Below are positions 35,038-44,833 of a DNA stretch of 64,000 nucleotides, in pieces; the first letter of the stretch is position 1; every line of letters starts with the position of its first letter. Source of the DNA: Jannaschia sp. W003 (GTDB lineage Bacteria; Pseudomonadota; Alphaproteobacteria; Rhodobacterales; Rhodobacteraceae); assembly GCF_025144335.1 (NCBI RefSeq), contig NZ_CP083539.1, forward strand, positions 1,613,501-1,677,500, in the 5' to 3' direction. The notes under the pieces were generated by a model. That model saw nothing but the letters and a program-made list of their open reading frames with translations. It searched no databases and was not told where the DNA came from. A program made the translations under genes and the position numbers.

Positions 35038-36363
35038 TTAGGCCTCCTCCCCGATTCCCTTTCGCCCGACGAATGCGGCGCGTTCGAAGCCTGCGGCTTC
35101 GGCGTCGCGGGGGCTGTAGACGTTTCGCAGGTCGGCGAGGCGGGGGGTTCGCATGGCGCGGGCGATGCGGGCGAGGTCGAGGGCGCGGAACTCGTTCCAC
35201 TCGGTGAGGATCACCACGAGGTCGGCCTCCGCGGCGGCCTCGTAGGGGTCCTCGTGCCAGGTGGCGCCGGGCAGCAGCGCCTCGCCCTCGCGGCGGCCCT
35301 GGGGGTCGACCACGCGCACGCTGGCGCCCCCCCCCACCAGCGCGGGCACCACCGTGAGCGAGGGCGCGTCGCGCATGTCGTCGGTGTTGGGCTTGAACGT
35401 CACCCCCAGCACCGCCACCGCGCGGCCGTTGAACGAGCCGTCGAGCAGGTCGCGCAGCTTCTCGACCATGCGGTGCTTGGTGGCCTCGTTCACGGCCATC
35501 ACGGTCTCGGTGATGCGCATCGGCACGCCGTGCTCCTGGCCGATCCGCGCCAGGGCCGAGGTGTCCTTGGGAAAGCACGAGCCGCCGTAGCCGGGGCCGG
35601 CGTGGAGGAACTTGTTGCCGATGCGCCCGTCGAGCCCGATGCCGCGGCTGACCTGCTTGATGTCGGCGCCGGCGCGCTCGCACAGGGCCGCGATCTCGTT
35701 CACGAAGGTGATCTTGGCGGCCAGGAAGGCGTTCGCGGCGTACTTGATCATCTCGGCCGACTCGAGGTCGGTGACCATGACCGGAAAGTCGCGCAGGTAG
35801 AGGGGCCGGTAGATCGCCTGCATCACCCCGGCGGCGCGCTCGGACTCCACGCCCACCACCACGCGGTCGGGGCGCATGAAGTCGTCGATGGCCGCGCCCT
35901 CGCGCAGGAACTCGGGGTTCGAGGCCACGTCGAAGGCCGCCTCCGGCGCGGCCTCGCGCATCCACGCCGCCACCCGGCGGTTGGTGCCCACGGGCACGGT
36001 CGACTTCGTGACCACCACCGCGTAGCCCGTGAGCGCCCCGGCCACGGCGCGCGCGGCCGCCTCCACGAAGCGCAGGTCGGCGTGGCCGTCGCCCCGGCGC
36101 GTGGGCGTGCCCACGGCGATGAACACCGCCTCGGCCCCCGCCACGGCGGCCGCGAGGTCGGTGGTGAAGCTCAGCCGGCCCGCCTCGACGTTGCGCGCCA
36201 TGAGCGCCTCGAGACCCGGCTCGAAGATCGGAACCGCGCCGCCCCGCAGACGCGCGATCTTCTCCTCGGAGGTGTCCACGCACACCACCTCGTGCCCGAA
36301 GTCCGAGAAACACACCCCCGACACCAGACCCACATACCCCGTCCCGATCATCGCTATCCGCAT
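35038..36363 (-). CDS. ugd: UDP-glucose 6-dehydrogenase
   Basis: A 441-residue NAD-dependent enzyme that oxidises UDP-glucose to UDP-glucuronate, a precursor of acidic polysaccharides. The Rossmann motif GTGYVGLVSG is at residues 7-16 and the catalytic cysteine is Cys263 in GPGYGGSCFPKD. GTPTRRGDGHADL and KSTVPVGT are also typical. Length is normal. The first 68 bases are duplicated exactly at 47672-47739, and a degenerate copy of the 3' end lies at 44695-44833, remnants of a second ugd. It is convergent with the gene at 34444. Confidence 0.96.
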   Translation of the reverse strand: MRIAMIGTGYVGLVSGVCFSDFGHEVVCVDTSEEKIARLRGGAVPIFEPGLEALMARNVEAGRLSFTTDLAAAVAGAEAVFIAVGTPTRRGDGHADLRFVEAAARAVAGALTGYAVVVTKSTVPVGTNRRVAAWMREAAPEAAFDVASNPEFLREGAAIDDFMRPDRVVVGVESERAAGVMQAIYRPLYLRDFPVMVTDLESAEMIKYAANAFLAAKITFVNEIAALCERAGADIKQVSRGIGLDGRIGNKFLHAGPGYGGSCFPKDTSALARIGQEHGVPMRITETVMAVNEATKHRMVEKLRDLLDGSFNGRAVAVLGVTFKPNTDDMRDAPSLTVVPALVGGGASVRVVDPQGRREGEALLPGATWHEDPYEAAAEADLVVILTEWNEFRALDLARIARAMRTPRLADLRNVYSPRDAEAAGFERAAFVGRKGIGEEA

Positions 36364-36489
36364 GGCGATCCCCCCGTTTGTGCCGGCGCGGAGCTAGCGC
36401 GAATCTTTGGGAAGGACGACCATCTTTCTGTAATGGCGAGCTGCCCCAATCGAGTGGTCCGAGTCGATCGTTAGCGTTTCGTTAAGCGC

Positions 36490-36879
36490 CGGTCGACAGG
36501 CACAATGCCCTCCGTCGCCGGTGGCCTGCAGCTCAGGGCGTCGTGGGCCCGGACGGTATTGTAGTAACAGCACCATCGCTCGACGAGGAGCTGCGAGTCG
36601 CGGAGCGAGTAGAAGACCTCCCCGTCAAGCCGCTCGTCGCGGAAGCAGGCGTTGGAGCGCCCGCAGTTGCCGTCCTCCCAATGGGGCCCGGCTCGATATG
36701 GGCGGTCTTCGCGCCCACGGCTTCGATCCAGTCACGGACTTTCGACGTGGCAAATCCGGGGCCATTGTCGGACGTGATGAACTCGGGCGGACCGCGCCCG
36801 ACTGCCGTCGGCCTTGCAGCACCTCCACTCGGCGCAGCTTCAAGACGATGTCCCCGGGCTTCTCTCGCTTCCCAGCCAT
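36490..36879 (-). pseudogene. IS3-family transposase remnant, internally deleted
   Basis: The 5' part (ATG at 36879) encodes MAGKREKPGDIVLKLRRVEV, the usual beginning of an IS3 OrfA. It then jumps to FITSDNGPGFATSKVRDWI, the integrase-core segment with the second catalytic Asp of OrfB. A frameshift near 36700 restores a last stretch like NTVRAHDAL. Most of OrfA and OrfB is missing, so this is a dead deletion derivative. Confidence 0.8.
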
Positions 36880-37386
36880 TCCCTGCCCCCACGATGAGAT
36901 CATTCCGTCCCCGTGAACGGACCACTTCGGTGGAGGCATTCCACGCTTGGACGATGTGGCGCGTCGACTTCATCGGCAAAAGCGCGTCGCTGTCGCAGAT
37001 GTCCCACGTACGCTGAGGCGCGAAAGATCCCGTTAGAGTGCCAGCTTTTCGACCCGATCGCCAAGTCGCCTTGGTCGAGCCGGATCATGGGTGCCAATTG
37101 GGCGCGTGCGGGTTGGTAGCGGAGGTGGCCGTCCATCCGCTCGTGCTGGCCGCGATCAACCAGCAGCGGGTGCGCTCGGATGCCTGTGACGTCCGTCTCG
37201 CCGCACAAATGTCCAGCATGGGTGCGTCAATGCTCCGCGGTGGGGCGGATCGCGCCGAAGGGAGTATCTCGATCTGGTAGCCGTCGCGCATGACGGTGCC
37301 GTTCTTCCGGTTTGGCGGTGTCCTCGCAGTGGCAGTGGCGGCTCGCAGCTCGGCGGGCCGTCGTGATCGCGGGGTGGTGCGGGCCT
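36880..37386. other. Degenerate region, no intact gene
   Basis: About 500 bases between the IS3 remnant and the AsnB-like gene. Short frames exist on both strands but none has a good start, ribosome site or recognisable motif. The composition and the neighbouring IS remnant suggest further decayed mobile-element DNA. I cannot name the element. Confidence 0.4.
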
Positions 37387-39276
37387 TCAAGCGTTCCGAC
37401 GCGTCGTGGGGCCGTCGATGAACTTCTGGAACCACAGCTCCATGTTGAGGATCATCCACAGTCGCGACGTGTGGTTGCGCTCCTCGTCAAGATGCTCGCG
37501 CAGCAGCGCGTTGACGAAACTCTGCCGGAATAGCCCGCGTTCACGGAAGGCCTGCGACCGCAGGACATCCTCGAACAACTGGCGGGTCCGGCTGGTGCGC
37601 ATCCATTCGCCGATGGGCACGCCGAACCCCCGGTTCTCGCCGTAAAGGGTGTTCGCGGGCAGGTACGGCTCGAGAGCGTGCTTGAGCATGGCCTTCAGGC
37701 CGCGCCGCCCATCCGATCCGCGCAGGCGGGCCTCGACGCCGAGCGACGTCATCGCGTCCGAATAGACGTGGTCGATGAACGGGGAGCGCGCCTCCGTCCC
37801 GCCCAGCGCCGCAGCCACGTCGACCTTCACGAGGAAGTTGTTGGACAGGATACCGTGCATCTCGATACCCGCAGCCACCTCCGCGGTGTCCCAGATGTGA
37901 GCCTCCTCGATGGCCGTTCCCACCCGGTCGATGGCCGGGCTGGGCAGGTAGGCCGAAAGGGCCATACCGTATCCCTGCCGCTTGAGGCTTTCGGTGAAGA
38001 CGGCCGAGCGGCGCAACATGAAGTCGCGCGGCAGGGGCGAACCGAGCGCGCCCGATGAGAGCGGCACGGGCACGGGCACCGACTCGCCGCGTGCGAGCGC
38101 CTCGCGCATCTCATGCGTCTCCAGATAGCGGGCTGCACCCAGGAAGGTCTGCTCGGCCCCGTCGCCGCCCAGGATCGAGCGCACTTCGGTGCCCGCCACG
38201 CGCGACAGCGCCGTCGTCACCAGCGAAGAGTTGTCGGAGAACGGCTCGTTGTAGGTCCAGATCAGGTCGTCGAGCGTGTCTATGAGCTCTTCGCCCATGA
38301 TATGCGTGGAGTGGCGTACGCCGTAGAGTTCCGCATGGCGGCGCGCGTCTTCGGTTTCGTCGAACCGGTCGATGCCGAAGCCTGCACAGAAAGTCCGGAT
38401 GGGCGTGCCCGACACCTCGGCGAGGCGTGCCACGATGGCGGTCGAATCGACGCCGCCCGACAGGAAGGCGCCGACGGGGCGATCGGAGATGGAGTTGTAT
38501 CTCAAGGCCTCGTCGAGGCCCGCGATCGCCGCGTCGCACGCGTCTTCGGGCGTTGGCTGGGGGGCGGCGGGGTCGGGTTGCGCGCGTGTCCAGTAGACGT
38601 CGCGGTGCATGGAGCCGTCGGCCTCGAAGGTGGTGACGACGGCCGGGTGCAGCCGCTCGACGCCCGCAAAGCAGCTTTGCATATTAGGTGCGTAGCGGAA
38701 GGTGAAGAACGCATGGACGTTGCGCATGTCGGCATCGCGGCGGGTGCCGGGCCAGTTCAGGATCGCCTTCGCCTCCGTGGCGACGAGGACGCGGCCGTCA
38801 CTGTCGCGGGTCATGAACAGCTGCCGTTCGCCAAAGCGGTCGCGCACGACGACCAAGCGGTTCGCCGTCATGTCGTGGATCACGAAGGTCGCGCCACCGC
38901 GCACCTTCCGGGCCAACGCCCGCGCGCCCCAGACGCGGTATCCCACGGCCGCGACCTCTGCGTCGCCATCGGTTCGGAAGGTCTGTCCGGCGGCGGACAG
39001 TTCGGCGCGCAGCTCCCGCCAGTTCAGGATTGTGCCATCGAGGATCGCGACCGCGCCGAGATCGTCGCGGACAGCCGGCTGGGGAGCCGTGCCTATGGTA
39101 GCGAGCCGCACGACGCCCAACGCGGTGCGGTCGTGGATATGCACCCCAACGCCGTCGGCGCCGCGGTGGCGCATGGCGTCCAGGGATGCCCGGATATGGC
39201 GCCGCGCGCCCGCGCTCGCGTCGTCGTCTCCGTGCCCCAAGGGATCTGGGCCGATAGTGGCGAAGAGCCCGCTCAT
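37387..39276 (-). CDS. asnB: AsnB-like amidotransferase lacking Cys2
   Basis: A 629-residue class II glutamine amidotransferase/asparagine synthetase-like protein. The ATP pyrophosphatase motif FLSGGVDSTA (271-280) is intact. The glutaminase domain starts MSGLFATIG: the residue after Met is Ser (codon AGC), not the catalytic Cys of normal enzymes (MCGI). Glutamine hydrolysis is therefore probably lost, and free ammonia or a partner could supply nitrogen. In polysaccharide loci such proteins can amidate uronic acids, which fits the nearby ugd. The ATG overlaps the TPR-GT4 stop (ATGA), so the two are coupled. Confidence 0.88.
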   Translation of the reverse strand: MSGLFATIGPDPLGHGDDDASAGARRHIRASLDAMRHRGADGVGVHIHDRTALGVVRLATIGTAPQPAVRDDLGAVAILDGTILNWRELRAELSAAGQTFRTDGDAEVAAVGYRVWGARALARKVRGGATFVIHDMTANRLVVVRDRFGERQLFMTRDSDGRVLVATEAKAILNWPGTRRDADMRNVHAFFTFRYAPNMQSCFAGVERLHPAVVTTFEADGSMHRDVYWTRAQPDPAAPQPTPEDACDAAIAGLDEALRYNSISDRPVGAFLSGGVDSTAIVARLAEVSGTPIRTFCAGFGIDRFDETEDARRHAELYGVRHSTHIMGEELIDTLDDLIWTYNEPFSDNSSLVTTALSRVAGTEVRSILGGDGAEQTFLGAARYLETHEMREALARGESVPVPVPLSSGALGSPLPRDFMLRRSAVFTESLKRQGYGMALSAYLPSPAIDRVGTAIEEAHIWDTAEVAAGIEMHGILSNNFLVKVDVAAALGGTEARSPFIDHVYSDAMTSLGVEARLRGSDGRRGLKAMLKHALEPYLPANTLYGENRGFGVPIGEWMRTSRTRQLFEDVLRSQAFRERGLFRQSFVNALLREHLDEERNHTSRLWMILNMELWFQKFIDGPTTRRNA

Positions 39277-42035
39277 GATGCCCGTTCCGTCGTGTCGATG
39301 GCGGCCAGCGGCGCCATCCTCTCGTAATGGGTCTCGATCTCGGAGATCACCGCGCCGATCGAGAAGGTCGCTCGGGCGGCGTCGCAGGCCTGCGACGCCA
39401 TCCGGGACCGCAGGTCCGGTTGCTCCAGGATGGGGATGGCGGCCTGCGCGACGGCGGCGGCCACGTCGTCGTCGGACAGGCCCGCCACGTCCACTACGCG
39501 TCCCGTGACGCCGTCGACGACCGTGTCGGCCGCGCCGCCGACATCGACGGTCACCACCGGGACCCCGAGCGCCTGGGCTTCGATGATCGTGTTGGGCAGG
39601 CCCTCGCCCCAACCCGAGACGAAGACCAGAAGGTCGAGCGCGCGGAACCACGGCTCGGGGGGCATTTGCCGTCCCACGAACCGGATGCGCTCGTGCAGCC
39701 CCATATACCTGGCCTGCGATTCGATCTCGTCGCGCAACACTCCGTCACCCACCGCAAGCCCCACGACGTCGAGATCGCGCGGCAATCGGGACAGGACGTC
39801 GAGCCAGACATGCCACCGCTTCATCGGGTGCATGCGCGCCACGAGGCCCACAACCGGCCGTCCCGTCAGGTCGTGTTCGCGGCGGATGTCGCGGGGGTCG
39901 CGGGTTGCGGCGCGCCGGTCCATCGCGTCGAAGTCGTATCCGTTGAAGGCGACCTTCGCTGTTTCGCGCGGCAGGTCGAGCCAGCGCTCGAAGCTGCGCG
40001 CGCCGTCGTGGCTGTTACACAGCAACGTGACGTCAGGGCGCGGCAGGACCAGCCTGTAGAGGGCGCGGATCTCCGCGAGGCGTGGGATGTTGTGCTTGGA
40101 CATCGTGCGCCGCCCACCGATAACTATGCGCGGCACCCCGGCGAGGACGCCCGCCACAGCCGCCAGAGCGCCGGCATCCTGCCAGCCGTGGACGGTGTGG
40201 GGGCGGGTCTCGACGAAGTCGACCAGCAGACCGACGATCGTCGAAGCCTGCGCGGGGGGCAGTACCGCCAGGGCGCGCGCGGTGGCTTCGAGATCGGGCA
40301 TGCGGGCGAGCGCGGTGCGCACGTCCGATGCAGCGATGGCGTCCTCGAGATATCGCAGCGGCACGCCCGAGGCGGTCACGTCCTCCTCGATGGAATGGTC
40401 GGCCCTGCGGCGCACGGCGAGGATCGAGACGGGGCCGAGCGTGGCGCGCCGCATCATGCCTTCGGCAGTCCACAGGCACTGGCGCTCCGCGCCGCCCACG
40501 CCAAGCTGGCCCGTGACATGCACGACGCCGCCGTCGCGTGGCGCGTCCGGGCGGGCGCTGGCGATGGGGCCGGACGCGAGCAGCGGTGCGAGCAGGCGTG
40601 CACAGCTCTCGTGATCGTCCGGCATGTTGGTGCCGCCGAGCGCGCGCGCCGCGCCTAGACGGATGACGCCTTCGACGAGCGAAGCGCTTTCGGGCACCAG
40701 TGCGGTGAGCGGCTCTACCCGGCGCTGGATCTCGCGCAGATCGCCGAGCCGCGTCAGGGTGCGCAGAAGGGCACGCGACGCGACGGTGTTGCCGGGGTCC
40801 TGAGCGATCACTTGCACGGCTATCTCGCGCGCGCGCTGGTTCTCTTCCGCGCTCAGTAGGAGCATGGCAATGTCAGCACGGTGCGCGGGGGTATCGGGGC
40901 AATTGCGCAGCGCTGCGTCGATGAGGTCCGAGACGGTCGCGTCGTCGAGCATATGGCGCGCCGAGGACACGGCCATCGCGTAGGCCGCGATGTCCGCGGG
41001 GTCGGCCTCGATCGCCTCGCGGGCCAGATCAAGCGCCTGGGCGTGCAGTCCCTGATCCTCCAGCGCCCGATGTTTGAGCGGCAGGATCCTTCTGGGGGCC
41101 ACGCCAAGATCGACGGCCCTCCCCGAAATTCCGAGGCGTTCGGCCGGATCGATCCTGCAAATGCCGGCGAGGTCGATCAGCATGTCGACCACCGGCGGCG
41201 TCACGTCGTGTCCCGCCGATACGAAGCGCGACAACTCCTCGAGGGCATCGTCGGAGCGCCCGAGCCTGCGCAGAAGCGTGCAGCGGCGCACGGCGTAGAC
41301 CCTCTCGGCGCGATGCGCCTGCGCGTGAGCGTCCAGATAGGCAACGGCCGCCTCGGGGCCGCGGGTCATCTCCTCGATGACGGAGCGATGCAGGTGAACG
41401 TCGGATTCGAGCAGCGCGCCGCCGAGTCGATCGAGCGCCCGCGCCGCCGCCTCGGGACGGCGCTCGCGGATCAGCAGCCGGATCATGCGGTTCGCGGACA
41501 GCCGGTGATCCGGGCGGCGCCCGAGCGCGGTGGACAGGGTCGCCAAGGCGTCTTCGAAGCGTCCGGCGGCGAGAAAGCGCGTCGCGGCCCTGCCCAGCGG
41601 CTCGACGGAAGCCGCCGGGTCCATGAGGTCCGCCGCGCGCATGAGCGCGCGCGCGGCGGAGGCGTCGTCGGTCTCGACATCCGACAGGGCGATCAAGATC
41701 CACGGTCTCGGATGCGCCCGCGACGCGGCGCGCAGCAGATCGAGGCGCCACGCGTCCGGATCGCCCAGGCGCCGGCTCTCGAGAGCAGCGCCGAACCATT
41801 CCGCGCCACAGCGCCGGCGCTCGTCCGGCGGAAGGCCGTCCAGTGCCTGCGCGAGATCCGCACGCCACTCGACGTCGCGCGCGCATGCCGCTAGCAAAGC
41901 GTAGGCATTCGCGCGGTCGGGGGGGCGGCGCGCGGACACGCGCGCGATGTCGGCGCCGGTCAGCGAAAGAACCTCATAGGCCACGTCAGTGATCGGTGCC
42001 ATCGCGCGTCCCGGTCCGGACAGAAGATCACCCAT
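39273..42035 (-). CDS. TPR-GT4 fusion glycosyltransferase
   Basis: A 920-residue protein. Residues 1-480 are helical repeats with TPR character (AAARALDRLGG; AIEADPADIAAYAMAV; VIAQDPGNTVASRALL). The C-terminal part is a GT-B fold family 4 transferase: GQLGVGGAERQ near 510, GLVARMHPMKRW near 745 and GLPNTIIEAQALGVPVV near 840 (the E-x7-E region). No signal or membrane helix is seen, so it acts in the cytosol or at the inner membrane face. The ATG at 42035 is preferred (GGAG upstream) over a GTG 15 bases earlier. It overlaps the upstream gene by eight bases. Confidence 0.88.
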   Translation of the reverse strand: MGDLLSGPGRAMAPITDVAYEVLSLTGADIARVSARRPPDRANAYALLAACARDVEWRADLAQALDGLPPDERRRCGAEWFGAALESRRLGDPDAWRLDLLRAASRAHPRPWILIALSDVETDDASAARALMRAADLMDPAASVEPLGRAATRFLAAGRFEDALATLSTALGRRPDHRLSANRMIRLLIRERRPEAAARALDRLGGALLESDVHLHRSVIEEMTRGPEAAVAYLDAHAQAHRAERVYAVRRCTLLRRLGRSDDALEELSRFVSAGHDVTPPVVDMLIDLAGICRIDPAERLGISGRAVDLGVAPRRILPLKHRALEDQGLHAQALDLAREAIEADPADIAAYAMAVSSARHMLDDATVSDLIDAALRNCPDTPAHRADIAMLLLSAEENQRAREIAVQVIAQDPGNTVASRALLRTLTRLGDLREIQRRVEPLTALVPESASLVEGVIRLGAARALGGTNMPDDHESCARLLAPLLASGPIASARPDAPRDGGVVHVTGQLGVGGAERQCLWTAEGMMRRATLGPVSILAVRRRADHSIEEDVTASGVPLRYLEDAIAASDVRTALARMPDLEATARALAVLPPAQASTIVGLLVDFVETRPHTVHGWQDAGALAAVAGVLAGVPRIVIGGRRTMSKHNIPRLAEIRALYRLVLPRPDVTLLCNSHDGARSFERWLDLPRETAKVAFNGYDFDAMDRRAATRDPRDIRREHDLTGRPVVGLVARMHPMKRWHVWLDVLSRLPRDLDVVGLAVGDGVLRDEIESQARYMGLHERIRFVGRQMPPEPWFRALDLLVFVSGWGEGLPNTIIEAQALGVPVVTVDVGGAADTVVDGVTGRVVDVAGLSDDDVAAAVAQAAIPILEQPDLRSRMASQACDAARATFSIGAVISEIETHYERMAPLAAIDTTERAS

Positions 42036-42816
42036 GATCGATTTCTCCACGGTGGCGCGTCGTCGAAGGGGTACCTCCCTCGGGCGGGGCGGTCGGTGCC
42101 GAGGGTCGGGTCATGTTGTCGGGGCGTTCGCGCGCACAAGCACGTGCTTCCACGCGATAGAGGGACTGGAGCCATCTGTCGTTGTTCGCGTCGATCTGGC
42201 AAAGCCTGTCGAGGATGCAGATCTGCGCTTCGTCGGTATGGGCATAATGCTCGTTGCGCCTCAGGCGGGTGATCTGCCCGCGCAGGAAGACAGCATCATC
42301 GATCTGTGGCAGGCAGGCATGCAGCAGCTCGGCCACCTCGCCCATGCCGCCCGATACGGCGCGGGCTTCGGCCGCGAGGCTTGCGATCTTGGGCGCTTTA
42401 GGCCGCTGTGCATGCTCGGCCTCGATCCGCTCGAGGGCCAGAGGGTCGCGCTCTTGCAGCAGCGCAACGAATGGCGCGATGGTCGGGGGCGCAACCGGAG
42501 CGGGCAGCGAAGGGGCCGGGGTATCGGCTTGTAAGGGCCGCACGACATCCCAAGAGGCCTGCGCGGCGGGCACCGGGCTGGCGCGGGTGCGGCTAGCAGG
42601 TGCGGGAGATACGCCAGCGCCGGGGTGCTGCTCCGGCGCCTGATTGCGGGGGGCCTGACCCAGGGAAGGCGTCGGCGCGCGCTGGCCGGCCGGCGCGAGG
42701 GCGCGCATCATGGCCCCGACGGCAATCCCAAGTCTGTAGAGAAGGCCTATTTTCTCTGGGTCGCTCAAATGTGTCTTCTTTCGAATATCGGTGTCGAAAT
42801 GCGCTCCTATCGCCAT
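42028..42816 (-). CDS. Unknown protein of the polysaccharide operon
   Basis: A 262-residue protein. Residues 35-115 are rich in Pro and Ala and look disordered. Residues 115-225 form a helical domain (ALLQERDPLALERIEAEHA; LLHACLPQIDDAVFLRGQI; LDRLCQIDANNDRWLQSLY), perhaps TPR-like. No known family is recognised. It lies between the GSCFA gene (19-base gap) and the TPR-GT4 gene (8-base overlap), so it is an operon member, and the helices may mediate protein contacts. Confidence 0.65.
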   Translation of the reverse strand: MAIGAHFDTDIRKKTHLSDPEKIGLLYRLGIAVGAMMRALAPAGQRAPTPSLGQAPRNQAPEQHPGAGVSPAPASRTRASPVPAAQASWDVVRPLQADTPAPSLPAPVAPPTIAPFVALLQERDPLALERIEAEHAQRPKAPKIASLAAEARAVSGGMGEVAELLHACLPQIDDAVFLRGQITRLRRNEHYAHTDEAQICILDRLCQIDANNDRWLQSLYRVEARACARERPDNMTRPSAPTAPPEGGTPSTTRHRGEIDHG

Positions 42817-42835
42817 GATAGGCGCGGAAGCAAGC

Positions 42836-44500
42836 TCACGTGATTTCGTAGGGATCGCGCAGCCTGGCGCGCAGCGCCTCTGCTCGGCGGATTTCGGAGG
42901 GCGTGCCGGGCGTCGCGACCGTTAGAGCCCTGCGCGCCGCCGCATCGTATCCCCGCGACAGTTCCAGCTCCCCGAGCGCCAGATGGGCCCCGGCGAAATC
43001 GGGATTGGCGTTCACCGCATCCTTGAGAAGGGTGCGTGCACGGTGGATCTTGCCCTGTCCCAGATACCACAGCCCCACCTTCATGCGTGCGCGGGCCGAA
43101 TAAACGGGAAAGCGCGTGATGAAGTGATGCAGCGCCGTGGTGATCGCCTTTTCTTCGTCCGACGCGAGCGCGGCCGAGATCCACTGCTCGAGAAGCGGAC
43201 GGGTGGGCAGATCAAGAGTCTGGACTAGGGCACCGAGCAGCTCTGCCGCCTCCGCGGGGCGTGCGAGGTTCACGAGGGCCATGGAGCGAGCGCGCGTCAG
43301 CGATGCATTGGCCTGCCCGTCACTAGGCACGCTCGCGACGCGCAGCGCCTCTTCGTAGCGTCCGCGCCCGCAAAGCCACCGCGCGTGGGCCGCGACGATC
43401 TCGGGGGCGTGCGCGAAGCGGGCCGCGAGTTCGGCCAGCATTTCGCCCGAGCGGGGATGGTCGTGCGCCTCGAGCTCTCGTACGCGGCCTAGCGCCTCGG
43501 TCTCGTCGGGCGCTTGGGCGTCGTTGCCGTCGCCGTCGCCCTCAGGGCCATCGAGGAACGCGTCCATCATACGCTGGACGTTGAAGCGTACGATGCCTTG
43601 ATTCACATGGTGCAAATCATCTTGCCAGGCGAGCTGGCGATCGGAATGGGTGACCGATTCGTAGGACGGGAAATAGGTGACGAAATCGTGTCGTACGACC
43701 GCCGTCTCGGCGGCCACGCGCAGCACCGATTTCGAATAGGCGTTGGCGGTGATGACGTCCTCATCGCGGTGTGTCTGGCTCAACGGGACTGGCGAGACGG
43801 TCAGCACCACGCGCATGTCGGGCCGCCCATGGCGGCGCAGGATGTCGAGTGCCCGCATCAGGTAATCGGTCGCCTCGGCGGCGTCGAGCACGGCCAGTTC
43901 GTAGCGCTTGGGGTCGCGTCGGATCAGGGACGGGCGCGGGACCGCATTCAGGTACGACCCGGTCCACGTATCCTTCCAGACCTCCACGTAGCCTAGCGTT
44001 AGGACGATCATCTTGCAGGTGGCGGAGGCGCGGTAGGTCTCGAAGATCGCCTCGCGGCGTCTGAGGACGACCTCGCGAGTCTCGGGGCGGATCGCGGGGT
44101 TCAGATGCAGGTCGACCCAGCGGTTCGGCATCACCTCGACGAGGTGGGCGTCGGGGTCGAACGCCTCTTCCCCGAAGCTCCAGGCCAGCTCGTTCCAGAT
44201 CGAGGGTGTGCCGTAGTTGTTGAGCGAGGCGGCTTCGAGATTGACGAACTCGGGACGCGCCATCACTTCGCGCGTGGGCAGGCGGATATTGGCGCGGGCC
44301 ATTTCCTGCTCGACGTTGCGCGCAAAGCACGAGCCGATGGTGAAGACGGAATCCCCGGGGCGAATGCGGAAGGGGGCGTCGAAGGTCGGGGCGCAGAAAG
44401 GCTCGACCCGGTTGCCGTCCCCCCGTTCAGGCCATTCTGAGACGGGATTGGCCTTGCGCGTGGCGATCGCCTCGGCGGCGGGAATTGTCAGAAGCGGCAT
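42836..44500 (-). CDS. GSCFA domain protein with C-terminal TPR
   Basis: A 554-residue protein. The N-terminal 330 residues are a GSCFA domain, with the naming motif GSCFARNVE at 56-64; the family is related to SGNH hydrolases and found in polysaccharide loci, where acylation or deacylation of glycans is a possible role. After an acidic linker (GPEGDGDGNDAQ) the rest is TPR-like (AEAAELLGALVQ; ARTLLKDAVNANPDFAGAHL). The ATG at 44500 is preferred to upstream in-frame starts because AGAAAGATCC precedes it. It appears to head the operon through the AsnB-like gene. Confidence 0.85.
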   Translation of the reverse strand: MPLLTIPAAEAIATRKANPVSEWPERGDGNRVEPFCAPTFDAPFRIRPGDSVFTIGSCFARNVEQEMARANIRLPTREVMARPEFVNLEAASLNNYGTPSIWNELAWSFGEEAFDPDAHLVEVMPNRWVDLHLNPAIRPETREVVLRRREAIFETYRASATCKMIVLTLGYVEVWKDTWTGSYLNAVPRPSLIRRDPKRYELAVLDAAEATDYLMRALDILRRHGRPDMRVVLTVSPVPLSQTHRDEDVITANAYSKSVLRVAAETAVVRHDFVTYFPSYESVTHSDRQLAWQDDLHHVNQGIVRFNVQRMMDAFLDGPEGDGDGNDAQAPDETEALGRVRELEAHDHPRSGEMLAELAARFAHAPEIVAAHARWLCGRGRYEEALRVASVPSDGQANASLTRARSMALVNLARPAEAAELLGALVQTLDLPTRPLLEQWISAALASDEEKAITTALHHFITRFPVYSARARMKVGLWYLGQGKIHRARTLLKDAVNANPDFAGAHLALGELELSRGYDAAARRALTVATPGTPSEIRRAEALRARLRDPYEIT

Positions 44501-44694
44501 GGGGATCTTTCTGACTAACGACCGGCTGACTGCTGGATGGGGCGGTGTTATCAGAACCGCGCTCGAGTGTGGAGGGACGTGCAATCAAGGCCGCCCCGCG
44601 CGCGTGAGGCAGGCAAAGTCCCGCTGCCTTACCCCGCGCGGGCGCACGCGTGGGACGCGTCGGACCCCGAGTCTTCCGATGTCTTGAGAGGCAT

Positions 44695-44833
44695 CGAAGC
44701 CGGCCTCCCGGGCGCGGTCGGCGGAAGAGGCGTTGCGAAGGTCGGCCAGTCGGGGCGTGGCCATGACGCCAGCGGGCGGGACAGGTCAGGGCGCGGAGCT
44801 GGTTCCATTCTGGGACGATGGCTAGAAGGTCCG
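44695..44833 (-). pseudogene. Degenerate 3' end of a second ugd
   Basis: Read on the minus strand this gives DLLAIVPEWNQLRAL, then after a frameshift MATPRLADLRNASSADRARE and AGFDASQDIGR. These line up with the C-terminus of the intact Ugd (DLVVILTEWNEFRAL, MRTPRLADLRNVYSPRDAEA). It overlaps the 3' end of the TPR-GT4 gene at 44822 by a few bases. It has the same orientation as the 5' ugd remnant at 47672, with the glycosyltransferase gene between the two. Confidence 0.8.

Noticed and set aside
36900..37386. A second transposase (IS5-like) remnant
   Set aside because: A stretch like PPNRKNGTVMRDGYQIEI vaguely resembles a transposase end, but the match is too weak to name the element.
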